Shown piece after piece: positions 1-7,715 of a stretch of 64,000 bases of DNA. The stretch is taken from NCBI GenBank assembly GCA_021568835.1, contig JAKGSH010000010.1, positions 124,001-188,000 of the forward strand. The letters run 5' to 3'. Numbering within the stretch: the first letter of the stretch is position 1; every line of letters begins with the position of its first letter. The notes under the pieces were generated by a model. It ran no database searches and was not told the DNA's origin. It worked only from the letters and a program-made list of their open reading frames with translations. The translations under genes were made by a program, and so were the position numbers. The DNA is from Streptomyces sp. Tue 6430 (GTDB taxonomy: Bacteria > Actinomycetota > Actinomycetes > Streptomycetales > Streptomycetaceae).

Positions 1-420
1 CAGCGGCAGGTCGGTGATGCCGTGGTGCTCGATCACCTCGCGCCGCCAGATCCGCCGGGACAGCTCGATCACCTCGCGGGTGCGGCCCAGGGGGCGGTCG
101 TAGCGGCGGCCGTGCCAGCCCTCGACGACCTGCGGCCCGGAGGCGCCGACGCCGAGGAGGGCGCGGCCGCCGGTGAGGGCGTCGAGTCCGGCCGCGGTCT
201 GGGCGATGAGCGCGGGGGTGCGGGAGTAGACGTTGAGGACGGCCGAGCCGATCCGCATCCGCTCGGTCCTCGCGGCGAGGTATCCCATGATCGTCGGGGA
301 GTCGAAGCCGTACGCCTCGGCCACCCAGACGGCGTCGAGGCCCGCGGACTCCAGGGCGGCGGCCCGGTCCGCGGCGGCACGCGGATCGCCGGCGTACGCC
401 AGCGGCGAGGACAGTTCCAT
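1..420 (-). CDS. LLM-class F420-dependent oxidoreductase (partial, C-terminus off the window)
   Basis: Encodes the N-terminal 140 residues of a luciferase-like (beta/alpha)8-barrel oxidoreductase of the type that uses coenzyme F420. Visible family features are the early segment AALESAGLDAVWVAEAYGFD, the strand with RMRIGSAVLNVYSRTP, and the ALTGGRALLGVGASGPQVVE loop. The ATG (complement of 418-420) shares bases with the TGA of the upstream racemase gene (TGATG overlap), so the two are translationally coupled. That pairing suggests a role in acyl-CoA or terpenoid/steroid-like catabolism, but the substrate cannot be read from sequence. The 3' end lies beyond base 1. Confidence 0.85.
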   Translation of the reverse strand, partial: MELSSPLAYAGDPRAAADRAAALESAGLDAVWVAEAYGFDSPTIMGYLAARTERMRIGSAVLNVYSRTPALIAQTAAGLDALTGGRALLGVGASGPQVVEGWHGRRYDRPLGRTREVIELSRRIWRREVIEHHGITDLPL

Positions 421-1574
421 CAGCAGGGGCCCTTCAGCAGTTCGGGCACGCCCCAGTCGCGGGCCACGTCGGGGGTGTGGGTGCCGGGCACGGCCGGGGG
501 GCGCCGGAGGGTGCCGGGGGTGTCGGAGAAACGGGGGGCGGGAGCGGGCTGGGTGACGCCGTACGCCTCGGTGTAGGTGCCCCGTCCGGTCAGGTGCCGG
601 TGGCCGGCCGCCTCGTGCAGCGAGAGGACGGGCGCGACGCAGGCGTCGGTGCCCTCGAAACGGGCCGTCCACTCCGCACGGGTGGCGGTCTTGAAGCGGG
701 TGGTGAACACGGCCCGCAGCTCGGGCCAGTTGCGCGGGTCGGCGCGGTCCGGCAGGTCCTCGGCGTCCAGGCCCAGCAGGGCGACGAACACCGCGTAGAA
801 CTGCGGCTCGAGGGCGCCGACCGCCATCCAGCCGCCGTCGGCGGTCTCGTAGACGCCGTAGTGGGGGCAGCCGCCGTCGAGCAGGTTGCGGCCGCGGGCG
901 TCCCGCCAGGTGCCTTCGGCGAGCATGCCCCAGAACAGGGTGGTCAGGTGCGCGGTACCGTCCACGATCGCGGCGTCCACCACCTGGCCGCGGCCGGTGG
1001 CGCGGGCGGTGAGCAGCGCGGCGAGGACGCCGGTGGTCAGGTAGAGGGAGCCGCCCGCGTAGTCGCCGAGCAGGTTGACGGGGAAGACGGGCCGTCCGTC
1101 CGGCGTGCCGATCATGGACAGGGCGCCCGCGGTGGCGATGTAGCCGATGTCGTGTCCGGCCAGGGGCGCGAGGGGTCCTCGCTGGCCCCAGCCGGTCATC
1201 CGGCCGTACACCAGCGCGGGGTGGGCGGCCATGCACTCCTCGGGGCCGACCCCGAGTCGCTCCGCGACGCCGGGCCGGTACCCCTCCAGCAGGATCTCGG
1301 CGCGGGCCGCCAACGCCCTTACCGTTCGCGGCCCTTCGGGCGACTTGAGGTCGACCAGGACGGAGCGCTTGTTACGGTTGGTCAGGTCGTGGGCGGGATC
1401 TCCGCCGAGCGGCGAGGGGCCCGGGCGGTCCACGCGCACCACGTCGGCGCCCAGGTCGGCGAGCAGCATCGCGGCGAACGGACCGGGACCGATCCCCGCC
1501 AGTTCCACCACGCGCACGCCCTCCAGCGGGCCCGCCACGTCGGGGTCCGGAAGCTCGGTCGAGTGCCGGCTCAT
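420..1574 (-). CDS. Alpha-methylacyl-CoA racemase (CaiB/BaiF family III CoA-transferase fold)
   Basis: A 384-residue family III CoA-transferase-fold protein. Two landmarks favour racemase over transferase: GHDIGY around His141 and NLLGDYAGGS around Asp171. These match the catalytic His and Asp of mycobacterial/human alpha-methylacyl-CoA racemases; the later YGVYETADGGWMAVGALEPQF block is also typical. The enzyme would interconvert R- and S-2-methylacyl-CoA thioesters so that beta-oxidation can proceed. The ATG at 1574 is preceded by AAGGAA at good spacing; upstream in-frame codons lie in repeat-rich DNA without a ribosome site. It overlaps the F420-type oxidoreductase gene downstream. Two TetR-type sites lie between it and the divergent regulator gene. 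Confidence 0.85.
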   Translation of the reverse strand: MSRHSTELPDPDVAGPLEGVRVVELAGIGPGPFAAMLLADLGADVVRVDRPGPSPLGGDPAHDLTNRNKRSVLVDLKSPEGPRTVRALAARAEILLEGYRPGVAERLGVGPEECMAAHPALVYGRMTGWGQRGPLAPLAGHDIGYIATAGALSMIGTPDGRPVFPVNLLGDYAGGSLYLTTGVLAALLTARATGRGQVVDAAIVDGTAHLTTLFWGMLAEGTWRDARGRNLLDGGCPHYGVYETADGGWMAVGALEPQFYAVFVALLGLDAEDLPDRADPRNWPELRAVFTTRFKTATRAEWTARFEGTDACVAPVLSLHEAAGHRHLTGRGTYTEAYGVTQPAPAPRFSDTPGTLRRPPAVPGTHTPDVARDWGVPELLKGPC

Positions 1575-1729
1575 GGGTTCCTTTCTCGGCGCAGGGCGCT
1601 CGGGGCAGGGCGCCCGGGGCGAGACGCACGTCGTACATCGCACCTCGTACATCGCACGTCGCACGTCGCTCGGGCAGGACGCGAGGTGCCCGGGCAAGAC
1701 GGTCCGGCCTTCACCGGCCGACGACTTAC
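1575..1729. repeat. Leader region with imperfect direct repeats of cgcacgtcgtacatcg
   Basis: Between the racemase start and the operator-like site there is a run of near-identical short units (about 1625-1672: cacgtcgtacatcg, cacctcgtacatcg, cacgtcgcacgtcg). No ribosome site or start belongs to this stretch. It is the 5' leader of the racemase gene. Confidence 0.6.
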
Positions 1730-1743
1730 TGAGCGTTCGCTAA
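1730..1743. promoter_or_regulatory. Palindromic TetR-type operator candidate (site A)
   Basis: TGAGCGTTCGCTAA contains the 10-bp palindrome-like core AGCG-NN-CGCT. A related 14-mer, TGATCGATCGCTAA, lies at 1852-1865. The two flank the divergent promoter region between the racemase and TetR genes, as expected for an autoregulated operator pair. Confidence 0.6.
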
Positions 1744-1851
1744 GAACGTAGGAGCGTGACGCCGGTCGGTCAACTCCCCTTGCAGGGACAGTTTTCCTGG
1801 GTCCACACTGAGGAAGTGACAACGAGTCGGCCGCCGGAGGCCGGGCTCCAC

Positions 1852-1865
1852 TGATCGATCGCTAA
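1852..1865. promoter_or_regulatory. Palindromic TetR-type operator candidate (site B)
   Basis: TGATCGATCGCTAA matches site A at 12 of 14 positions and shares the half-site CGCTAA. It sits just upstream of the ribosome site of the TetR gene starting at 1885, where binding would block its own transcription. Confidence 0.55.
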
Positions 1866-1884
1866 GCAGCCGGAGGGAGGTGCG

Positions 1885-2691
1885 GTGGACTCACGGCCGT
1901 ACGATGTCGCCGATCGCCGCCCGCCCCGAGGAGAGCCGTTGAACACCGCGCCGAGCCAGGACACCCCACCATCGGCGGAGCACTGGCGCTCCTACGGACC
2001 GCTCGAGCTGCACCCGATCCTGAAGCACGCCATGGAGGCCTTCAACGAAGCGGGCTACCACGGCACTTCGGTTCGCGACATCGCCGGCCGGGTCGGCGTC
2101 ACCGTGCCCGCGCTGTACTACCACTACGAGAACAAGCAGGCCCTGCTGGCCACGCTGCTGGAGACGTCCATCAAGGACGTCCTGGACCGCTGCCGGGCCG
2201 CCGCCGGGGAGGCCGGGGACGATCCGCTGGCGCGGTTCCGCGGCATGGTCGAGTCGATCGTGCTCTACATGGCCCACCGTCAGCAACTGGCCTTCCTGGA
2301 CACGGAGATCCGCAGCCTGGAGCCCCAGAACCGGGCGCGCTACGTCGCCCTGCGCGACTACCTCGAGCACATGCTCCTGGACACGGTCGAAGCGGGCCGC
2401 GCCCAGGGGGTGTTCACCACGCCGATACCGGCCGACGCGGTGCGTTCGGTGCTGGTCATGTGCCAGGGGGTCGCCAACTGGTTCCGCGAGGACGGTCCGC
2501 TCACCGCGGAGGAGGTCGCCGAACGCCACGTGCTGCTGAGCCTCGGCACCGTGGGCCACCCCGGCGCGGTCACCGGCGACTTTCCGTTCCCGTTCCCGCG
2601 GCCCGCTCCGCCCCGGGCTCCGGCGGCCGGCAGCGGCCGGCAGCGGCCGGGGCGCTCCTCTCCGGCGCGTCCCGCGCCGGAGACATCCTGA
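1885..2691 (+). CDS. TetR/AcrR-family regulator, probable regulator of the racemase locus
   Basis: A 268-residue TetR-family protein. The helix-turn-helix is clear at about residues 46-92 (AMEAFNEAGYHGTSVRDIAG, then VGVTVPALYYHYENKQALLA). The ligand-binding part resembles TetR_C domains of lipid-catabolism regulators; the last 40 residues are Pro/Arg-rich and low complexity. The GTG at 1885 follows GGAGGGAGG at ideal distance. The gene diverges from the racemase gene across two matching palindromes, so it probably represses both directions and is released by an acyl-CoA-like ligand (inference). Confidence 0.88.
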   Translation: MDSRPYDVADRRPPRGEPLNTAPSQDTPPSAEHWRSYGPLELHPILKHAMEAFNEAGYHGTSVRDIAGRVGVTVPALYYHYENKQALLATLLETSIKDVLDRCRAAAGEAGDDPLARFRGMVESIVLYMAHRQQLAFLDTEIRSLEPQNRARYVALRDYLEHMLLDTVEAGRAQGVFTTPIPADAVRSVLVMCQGVANWFREDGPLTAEEVAERHVLLSLGTVGHPGAVTGDFPFPFPRPAPPRAPAAGSGRQRPGRSSPARPAPETS

Positions 2692-2734
2692 CGTCCCACT
2701 TCCACGGTGCCACCACCGACGAGAGGACACCCGC

Positions 2735-3214
2735 ATGGACGTGCTCGAGGCCCGCGCCCGGTTCCAGGAGTTCCGGGAGCGGGACGGCCTGGTCGACCCC
2801 GCCGAACTCGACGAGATCTGGGCGGTGTTGGCCACCGTCCGCCCCGAGGAGATGCTCGGTGAGTGGAAGGGCGGCGAATTCGCCACCGGTCACCCGCTCA
2901 ACGGCATGCTGGCGAAGGCCGGCTGGTACGGCAAGACGTTCACCTCCGTGCACGACGTCAAGCCGCTGATGTGCCGGGACGAGAAGGGCGAGCTGTACTC
3001 CAACCGCGAGCTCGGCAAGGGCGAGGCCAGCCTGTGGACCGTGGAGTTCCGCGGCGAGACGACGGCCACCATGGTCTACGACGGCCAACCGGTCCTCGAC
3101 CACTTCAAGCGGGTGGACGACACCACGCTGATGGGGATCATGAACGCCAAGGGGGTCCCCCCTCAGGGCCCCTTCTACTACTTCTTCCTCGAGCGCGTCC
3201 CCGAGGGCTCGTGA
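2735..3214 (+). CDS. DUF4334 / GXWXG-domain protein
   Basis: A 159-residue soluble protein with the GXWXG signature (GEWKGGEF, about residues 41-48) followed by the DUF4334 region ending in GPFYYFFLERV. No catalytic function is established for this family, which is common in actinomycetes next to lipid or steroid catabolic genes. It follows the TetR gene on the same strand. Its stop overlaps the GTG of the alcohol dehydrogenase by 4 bases (GTGA), so the pair is translationally coupled. The ATG at 2735 is the first in frame and agrees with family length. Confidence 0.85.
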   Translation: MDVLEARARFQEFRERDGLVDPAELDEIWAVLATVRPEEMLGEWKGGEFATGHPLNGMLAKAGWYGKTFTSVHDVKPLMCRDEKGELYSNRELGKGEASLWTVEFRGETTATMVYDGQPVLDHFKRVDDTTLMGIMNAKGVPPQGPFYYFFLERVPEGS

Positions 3215-4302
3215 GGCGCGTCCGCGCCGCGGTCACCGAGGCGCCGGGCGCCCCGTTCACCGTCCGGGACGTCTCCCTCGAGGACCCACGGCCGTACGAG
3301 GTCCTGGTGAGGATGACCGCGGCCGGCATCTGCCACACCGACCTGGCGATGCGGGACACCTGGCCCCGGCGGCTCACCCCGATGGTCTTCGGCCACGAGG
3401 GCGCCGGCCGGGTCGAGGCGGTGGGCGCGCGGGTGAGCGGCCTCGCGCCCGGGGACCACGTCTGCCTCACCTTCGCCAGTTGCGGCGCCTGCGAGCAGTG
3501 CGCGGCGGGCCACCCGGCGTACTGTCACGCCGCGCGGGCCCGGAACTTCTCCGGTGGGCGCGACGACGGCACGACCGCGCTCTCCCTCGACGGCGCACCG
3601 CTGTACGCCGGCTTCTTCGGCCAGTCCAGCTTCGCCACGCACGCCGTCGTCCACGAACGCGGCGTGGTCAAGGTGCCCGCCGACCTGCCGGCCGCGGTCG
3701 CCGCACCGCTGGGCTGCAGCGGCCAGACGGGCGCGGGCACCGTGCTCAACCGGCTGCGCCCGCAGCCGGGCTCCTCGCTGGTCGTCCTCGGCGCGGGCGG
3801 GGTCGGCCTGAGCGCGCTGATGGCCGCGGTGGCCGTGGGCTGCGACCCGGTGGTGGCCGTCGACCCGGTCGCCTCCCGCCGTGCCCTGGCCACCGGGCTC
3901 GGCGCCAAGGCGGCCCTGGCCCCCGGGGACGATCTGGTGGCGGCGCTGCGCGACCTCACCGGCGGCGGTGCGCACCACGTCGTCGAGACCACCGGCCGTC
4001 CGGAGATGGCCCGCCGGGGCGTCGGAGCGCTGCGCCCGCGCGGCGAACTCGCCCTCGTCGGGATCGGCGGTGAGGTGACGTTCGACGTGATGGGCCTGCT
4101 CGCCAAGGGCGTCCGGGTGCACGGGGTGATCGAGGGGGACTCCGACCCCGGCCGCTTCCTGCCCGAGCTGATCGGCCTGCACGGTCGCGGTCTCTTCCCG
4201 CTCGACCGGCTGGTCACCACGTTCCCGTTCGAGGACATCGGCGCGGCCGTGACCGCCATGGGGGACGGCACCGTGGTCAAGCCGGTCCTCACCTTCGCCT
4301 GA
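3211..4302 (+). CDS. Zinc-dependent alcohol dehydrogenase (MDR family, aryl/benzyl-alcohol type)
   Basis: A 363-residue medium-chain dehydrogenase. Catalytic-zinc ligands are visible as Cys in AAGICHTDLA and the GHEGAGRVE histidine. The structural-zinc Cys cluster is SCGACEQCAAGHPAYC. The nucleotide-binding loop is VLGAGGVGLS. The order and the insert after the Cys cluster resemble benzyl/geranyl-alcohol dehydrogenases. It should oxidise an alcohol to an aldehyde with NAD(P)+, or the reverse. The GTG overlaps the DUF4334 stop. Given the neighbouring racemase and lcp, its substrate could be an isoprenoid alcohol or aldehyde (inference). Confidence 0.88.
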   Translation: MRRVRAAVTEAPGAPFTVRDVSLEDPRPYEVLVRMTAAGICHTDLAMRDTWPRRLTPMVFGHEGAGRVEAVGARVSGLAPGDHVCLTFASCGACEQCAAGHPAYCHAARARNFSGGRDDGTTALSLDGAPLYAGFFGQSSFATHAVVHERGVVKVPADLPAAVAAPLGCSGQTGAGTVLNRLRPQPGSSLVVLGAGGVGLSALMAAVAVGCDPVVAVDPVASRRALATGLGAKAALAPGDDLVAALRDLTGGGAHHVVETTGRPEMARRGVGALRPRGELALVGIGGEVTFDVMGLLAKGVRVHGVIEGDSDPGRFLPELIGLHGRGLFPLDRLVTTFPFEDIGAAVTAMGDGTVVKPVLTFA

Positions 4303-4311
4303 CCGGCTGCG

Positions 4312-4336
4312 CCGGCACCGGGAACGGCGGTGCCGG
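4312..4336 (+). terminator. Rho-independent-like hairpin after the dehydrogenase gene
   Basis: CCGGCACCG (4312-4320) pairs perfectly with CGGTGCCGG (4328-4336) across a 7-base loop, ten bases after the TGA. No T-run follows, as is usual in Streptomyces. Confidence 0.6.
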
Positions 4337-4372
4337 ACGGCGGGCCCCGTCGGAACGCCGACAACCGCCTGC

Positions 4373-4412
4373 CGCGCCACCGCGCCACCGCGCCACCGCG
4401 CCACCGCGCCAC
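4373..4412. repeat. Tandem repeat, 8-bp unit CGCGCCAC x5
   Basis: Five perfect head-to-tail copies of CGCGCCAC in the gap after the alcohol dehydrogenase. It is followed within 32 bases by a second, unrelated array. Confidence 0.95.
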
Positions 4413-4443
4413 CGGTGGACTGTCTGCAATCGACTGCCGGTGG

Positions 4444-4526
4444 TCGGCAGTCGGCAGTCGGCAGTCGGCAGTCGGCAGTCGGCAGTCGGCAGTCGGCAGT
4501 CGGCAGTCGGCAGTCGGCAGTCGGCA
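4444..4526. repeat. Tandem repeat, 7-bp unit TCGGCAG, 11.9 copies
   Basis: Eleven perfect copies of TCGGCAG plus six bases of a twelfth. The unit is not a multiple of three and lies outside genes, 130 bp upstream of the tandem-headed TetR gene. The copy number is probably variable between strains. Confidence 0.95.
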
Positions 4527-4657
4527 CGAGCCATGCACGTCACGGGGTGGCGGATCACCCGCGACGTGATCTCCGGAAAGTGATCCCGCGGTCGCGTCCT
4601 GGGCGGTCCGCGCCGAGGGATCCGGGCCCGCTGACGGCGTGTGATTGACTGAACCGC

Positions 4658-5854
4658 ATGGCTCCCGCCTCCCCGTCCGCCCGTTCGGCCGCGACCGCCG
4701 CTCCGGCCTCGGGCACGCGGCCCCGCAATCGCAAGCAGCTCATCATCGACGCGGCGGGGCGGGTCTTCAGCGAGCGCGGCTACCACAAGGCGTCCATGGA
4801 GGAGGTCGCCGCCGGCGTGGGCATCACCGCGGCCGCTCTGTACCGGCACTTCCCCAACAAGTACGCGCTGTTCGCCGAGTGCGCCCACGTCATGGTGGAC
4901 GGGCTGGTCGCCGCGCTCGACGAGATGCCGCCCGACGCGCCCCTGACGGAGGTGCTGACCGCCGTCACCCGGGTCACCGTCGCCCATCGCGCGTCGGGCG
5001 GCGTGTACCGCTGGGAGGCCCGGTACCTCGACCACCAGGACCGCCGGCGTCTCGGGGTGAAGTTCGGCCGCCTCGTCGAGCGGGTCGACGAGGCGGTGCA
5101 GCGCGAACGCCCCCTGCCCGACGACCGCCTGCGCGCCATGGCGGCCCTCGGTGCGATCGGCTCCATCACGATGCACCACACCTCCATCGCCGGGCGCCGG
5201 GCCGAGGCACTGCTCCTGGCGTCCGCGCTGCGCGTGGCCGCGACGGGGCCGGCGGCGGACGGCCGGGGGGTACGCCCCGTCGAGCTGCCCGCCCGGCCGG
5301 TGCCGCGCACGCGACGCGCGGAGATCCTCGCGGCGTCCGTCCCGCTGTTCGCCCGGAACGGATTCGCCAACGTCACGAACGGGCAGATCGCGGAGGCGGT
5401 GGGACTGACCCCGTCCGCGCTCTACCGCCATTACCCCGGCAAGGTCGACATCCTGGCGGCGGCGTGCCTCCAGGCGGCGGGGCTGCTGGCCCAGGGTGTG
5501 GAGCGGAGTCTGCACGAGGTGGCCGGCCCGCACGACGCCGTCGTCGCGCTGGCGGCGACGTACGTGGCCTACTGCTTCGAGTACACCGAGCTGAACAGCG
5601 TCGCCGAGGCCGAGCTGGCCGGCCTGCCGGCCGACCTGCGGCGGCCCCTGGTCGTCGCGCAGCGGGAGCACATCGCCGTCTGGGAGCAGCAGTTGCGGCT
5701 GGCCCGTCCGGAGTTGCACCCGCGCCAGGCCCGGGTGCTGGTGCACGCGGGGTTCGGCGTGGTGGTCGAGGCGGGACGCAGGCTGCGGTGGCAGGACAGC
5801 CCCGGGCATCGTGAGGCCGTGACCGCTCTGGTCGTGAGCGCCCTGGGCCTTTGA
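4658..5854 (+). CDS. Tandem TetR regulator with two DNA-binding heads
   Basis: A 398-residue protein with two complete TetR N-terminal domains. The first is at about residues 26-72 (AAGRVFSERGYHKASMEEVA ... ALYRHFPNKYALF); the second at about 220-265 (ASVPLFARNGFANVTNGQIA ... ALYRHYPGKVDIL). Each is followed by its own all-helical segment, so the monomer resembles a covalent TetR dimer at roughly twice the usual 200-residue length. The two halves share HTH residues but are otherwise divergent, so an old duplication is likelier than a recent one. The gene converges on lcp; regulation of the rubber-degradation genes is plausible but not shown by the sequence. Confidence 0.88.
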   Translation: MAPASPSARSAATAAPASGTRPRNRKQLIIDAAGRVFSERGYHKASMEEVAAGVGITAAALYRHFPNKYALFAECAHVMVDGLVAALDEMPPDAPLTEVLTAVTRVTVAHRASGGVYRWEARYLDHQDRRRLGVKFGRLVERVDEAVQRERPLPDDRLRAMAALGAIGSITMHHTSIAGRRAEALLLASALRVAATGPAADGRGVRPVELPARPVPRTRRAEILAASVPLFARNGFANVTNGQIAEAVGLTPSALYRHYPGKVDILAAACLQAAGLLAQGVERSLHEVAGPHDAVVALAATYVAYCFEYTELNSVAEAELAGLPADLRRPLVVAQREHIAVWEQQLRLARPELHPRQARVLVHAGFGVVVEAGRRLRWQDSPGHREAVTALVVSALGL

Positions 5855-5970
5855 ACGGCCTGGACCTCAGGACGGCTTGAGCCATTGAACGGCCCGGGCC
5901 GTTGGACAGCCTGGGCCGTTGGACAGCCTGGGCCTTGGGACGGCCTGGTTCTTTGGACGGCCTCGGCACC
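5852..5970. repeat. Degenerate 17-bp tandem repeat (tggacagcctgggccgt), about 7 copies
   Basis: Successive 17-base units beginning with the TetR stop codon differ by a few bases each; the two central copies are identical. The array fills most of the gap between the convergent tetR and lcp genes. Confidence 0.85.
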
Positions 5971-6046
5971 CGGCAGCACGGGGCGCGGCGTCGTGAAGCA
6001 GATCAAGCGGGTGAAGCGGGTGAGGTGTCTCGCACGGGAGTCCCCT

Positions 6047-6086
6047 CGTGCCCGCCCCTCGGCCCGTCTGTCGCGGGGCGGGCACG
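6047..6086. terminator. Bidirectional hairpin between tandem tetR and lcp
   Basis: CGTGCCCGCCCC (6047-6058) pairs perfectly with GGGGCGGGCACG (6075-6086), with a 16-base loop, 30 bases from the lcp stop codon. It suits termination of both convergent genes. Confidence 0.7.
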
Positions 6087-6116
6087 GGTGGGACCGGATC
6101 GCCGGTTCGGCCCGGC

Positions 6117-7313
6117 TCAGCCCGCCCTGTTGCCGGTGGGAATCGTGATGGGGGTGGTGGTCCCGGAGGAGCCCTTGTTGAGGAACAGCATCGCCAGGGC
6201 GCGCACGAACTGGTCGAACATGTAGAAGGTGCCGGGCATGACGGGCGACAACCCCTCGCGGAACAGGATGAACGCCGGCCAGGCGGTGCGGACCAGGGCC
6301 GCCGACGCGTAGTCGCGTTTGAGGCCCAGCCAGTCGCCGACCTCGTCGCTGAGGACGTAGCGCACGAACTCGTTGAGGAACCCGCGCGTGACGCCGAGGT
6401 CGATCTGCGCGGTCAGACCGAGCAGTTCCTCGGCCAGGGCGATGCCCTCGGTCGAGGGAGTGAGGATCGGGGTGAGCACCCGCGCCGACTGTGCTTCGGC
6501 GGCCGCCCAGGTCCGGGGGATGTGCTCGTACGGCACGCCGAGCAGGTGGACGGCGACCTGCCACGAGTGCAGGAACGCCTCCTGGTCCGCGGCCGGGTAC
6601 GGGATCCTCCAGTCGAGCAGTTTGCGGTGCACGTAGGTGCCCAGGCTGTGGAAGGTGACCAGGATGTCGGCGGCGCTGATCGGGATCGTCTCGTCGGCGA
6701 CCGCCCGCCAGTGCGGCGACTGCGGCAGCAGGTGACGCACCGCGGCGTGCACCACGCGCGTCTTGTTGGCGGTGACGACGAACTGACCGGTCGGGGTGAA
6801 GGCTCCCAGCTGGGACAGGTCGTAGCCGAACGTGAACGTCTTGGCCGCGCGGTCCTGCATGTCGGCGCCGCCCGCGGACCAGTAGACGCTCTTGGCCTCG
6901 CGCGGGATCACGGTGCTCATGATGCCGCTGCCGAGTCCGTACAGCATGAAGAGGTACGTGTCCCGGCGCCGGTTGAAGTCGGCGGCGCGGGCCAGCTTGA
7001 CGGGGTCGGCCCAGGAGGGCAGCCGGTTGACCTGCCCGAGGTACGCGGCGAACGGGGCCGGCAGGCCACTGGGCAGCGGGTCGTTGTTGTTCACCCACGA
7101 CGCCCAGGCCGTGTTGATCGTCGGCACGTGTCCGTCGTCGAGCATCGAGGCCATCAGAGGGTCCGCCGCGTCGTCCCAGATCCACTCCGGACCGGTCCCC
7201 GCGGCTCCGGTCACCGAGTCCGTCGACGCCCACGCCCGGCCGGGGTTCGCCACGGCCACGAGGCCGAGTGCGACACCGAGCGACAAGGCCTTTCGCCTGC
7301 TGAGGTTCTCCAT
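6117..7313 (-). CDS. lcp: Latex clearing protein Lcp (secreted rubber oxygenase, heme b, DUF2236)
   Basis: A 398-residue extracellular dioxygenase that cleaves poly(cis-1,4-isoprene) to oligo-isoprenoids with aldehyde and keto ends. A twin-arginine signal (SRRKALSLGVALG) ends near the AWA|S site at about residue 29. Against the Streptomyces sp. K30 enzyme, as I remember its numbering, an offset of -9 places every key residue: Glu139 (E148), Arg155 (R164), Lys158-Thr159 (K167-T168), Arg186, and His189 (proximal heme ligand H198), with Arg193 and His194 following. Length and Tat export fit the family. It is the last gene of a convergent pair with the tandem TetR gene. Confidence 0.92.
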   Translation of the reverse strand: MENLSRRKALSLGVALGLVAVANPGRAWASTDSVTGAAGTGPEWIWDDAADPLMASMLDDGHVPTINTAWASWVNNNDPLPSGLPAPFAAYLGQVNRLPSWADPVKLARAADFNRRRDTYLFMLYGLGSGIMSTVIPREAKSVYWSAGGADMQDRAAKTFTFGYDLSQLGAFTPTGQFVVTANKTRVVHAAVRHLLPQSPHWRAVADETIPISAADILVTFHSLGTYVHRKLLDWRIPYPAADQEAFLHSWQVAVHLLGVPYEHIPRTWAAAEAQSARVLTPILTPSTEGIALAEELLGLTAQIDLGVTRGFLNEFVRYVLSDEVGDWLGLKRDYASAALVRTAWPAFILFREGLSPVMPGTFYMFDQFVRALAMLFLNKGSSGTTTPITIPTGNRAG

Positions 7314-7423
7314 TGACTTACCTGCTTCCCTGATGGGCCAGATGGTTCAAGATGCCTTCGCAGACTTGCCAGTTGTGCGACCGATGGGCGCTGAACCTCG
7401 TCGCACAGATGTGATTTTCGATT

Positions 7424-7452
7424 AACATAGCGAGGTGCGTTGCCGTCGGCAA
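7424..7452 (-). promoter_or_regulatory. Candidate lcp promoter
   Basis: Read on the minus strand, TTGCCG and TATGTT are separated by 17 bases inside an AT-rich island about 110 bp upstream of the lcp ATG. This is a reasonable vegetative-type -35/-10 pair and the only AT-rich stretch in the gap. The remaining gap (7453-7715) shows nothing else. Confidence 0.45.
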
Positions 7453-7715
7453 TGGTGGTGACCGAGGGCTCGTCGCCAATATCGGCCCGAGGGTCCGCCG
7501 GTCCCTCTCCGCCCGGATCCCGCACCCCACGGCACCCCATGGCACGACACCGCAGGGCACCCACCTCGGCGCCGAGGACCGCGGCGGCGGCGCGCGGTCC
7601 TCGGACGGGAGCGTCCTGAGCCGGGATCACACCCCTGCCCCGGACTGAAGGGGCGCGGCAGGACGGCCGCTACGACCTGTGCCCGGCCGTGGCGTCCGGC
7701 GGCGTGAGCACGTGG

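Noticed and set aside
477..1751. Long open frames antisense to the racemase and many other genes
   Set aside because: They are Arg/Pro/Gly-rich shadows created by high third-position GC; the opposite strand carries the conserved protein motifs.
4444..4526. Tandem array considered as a CRISPR-like repeat
   Set aside because: The units are contiguous 7-mers with no spacers, and no cas genes are present.
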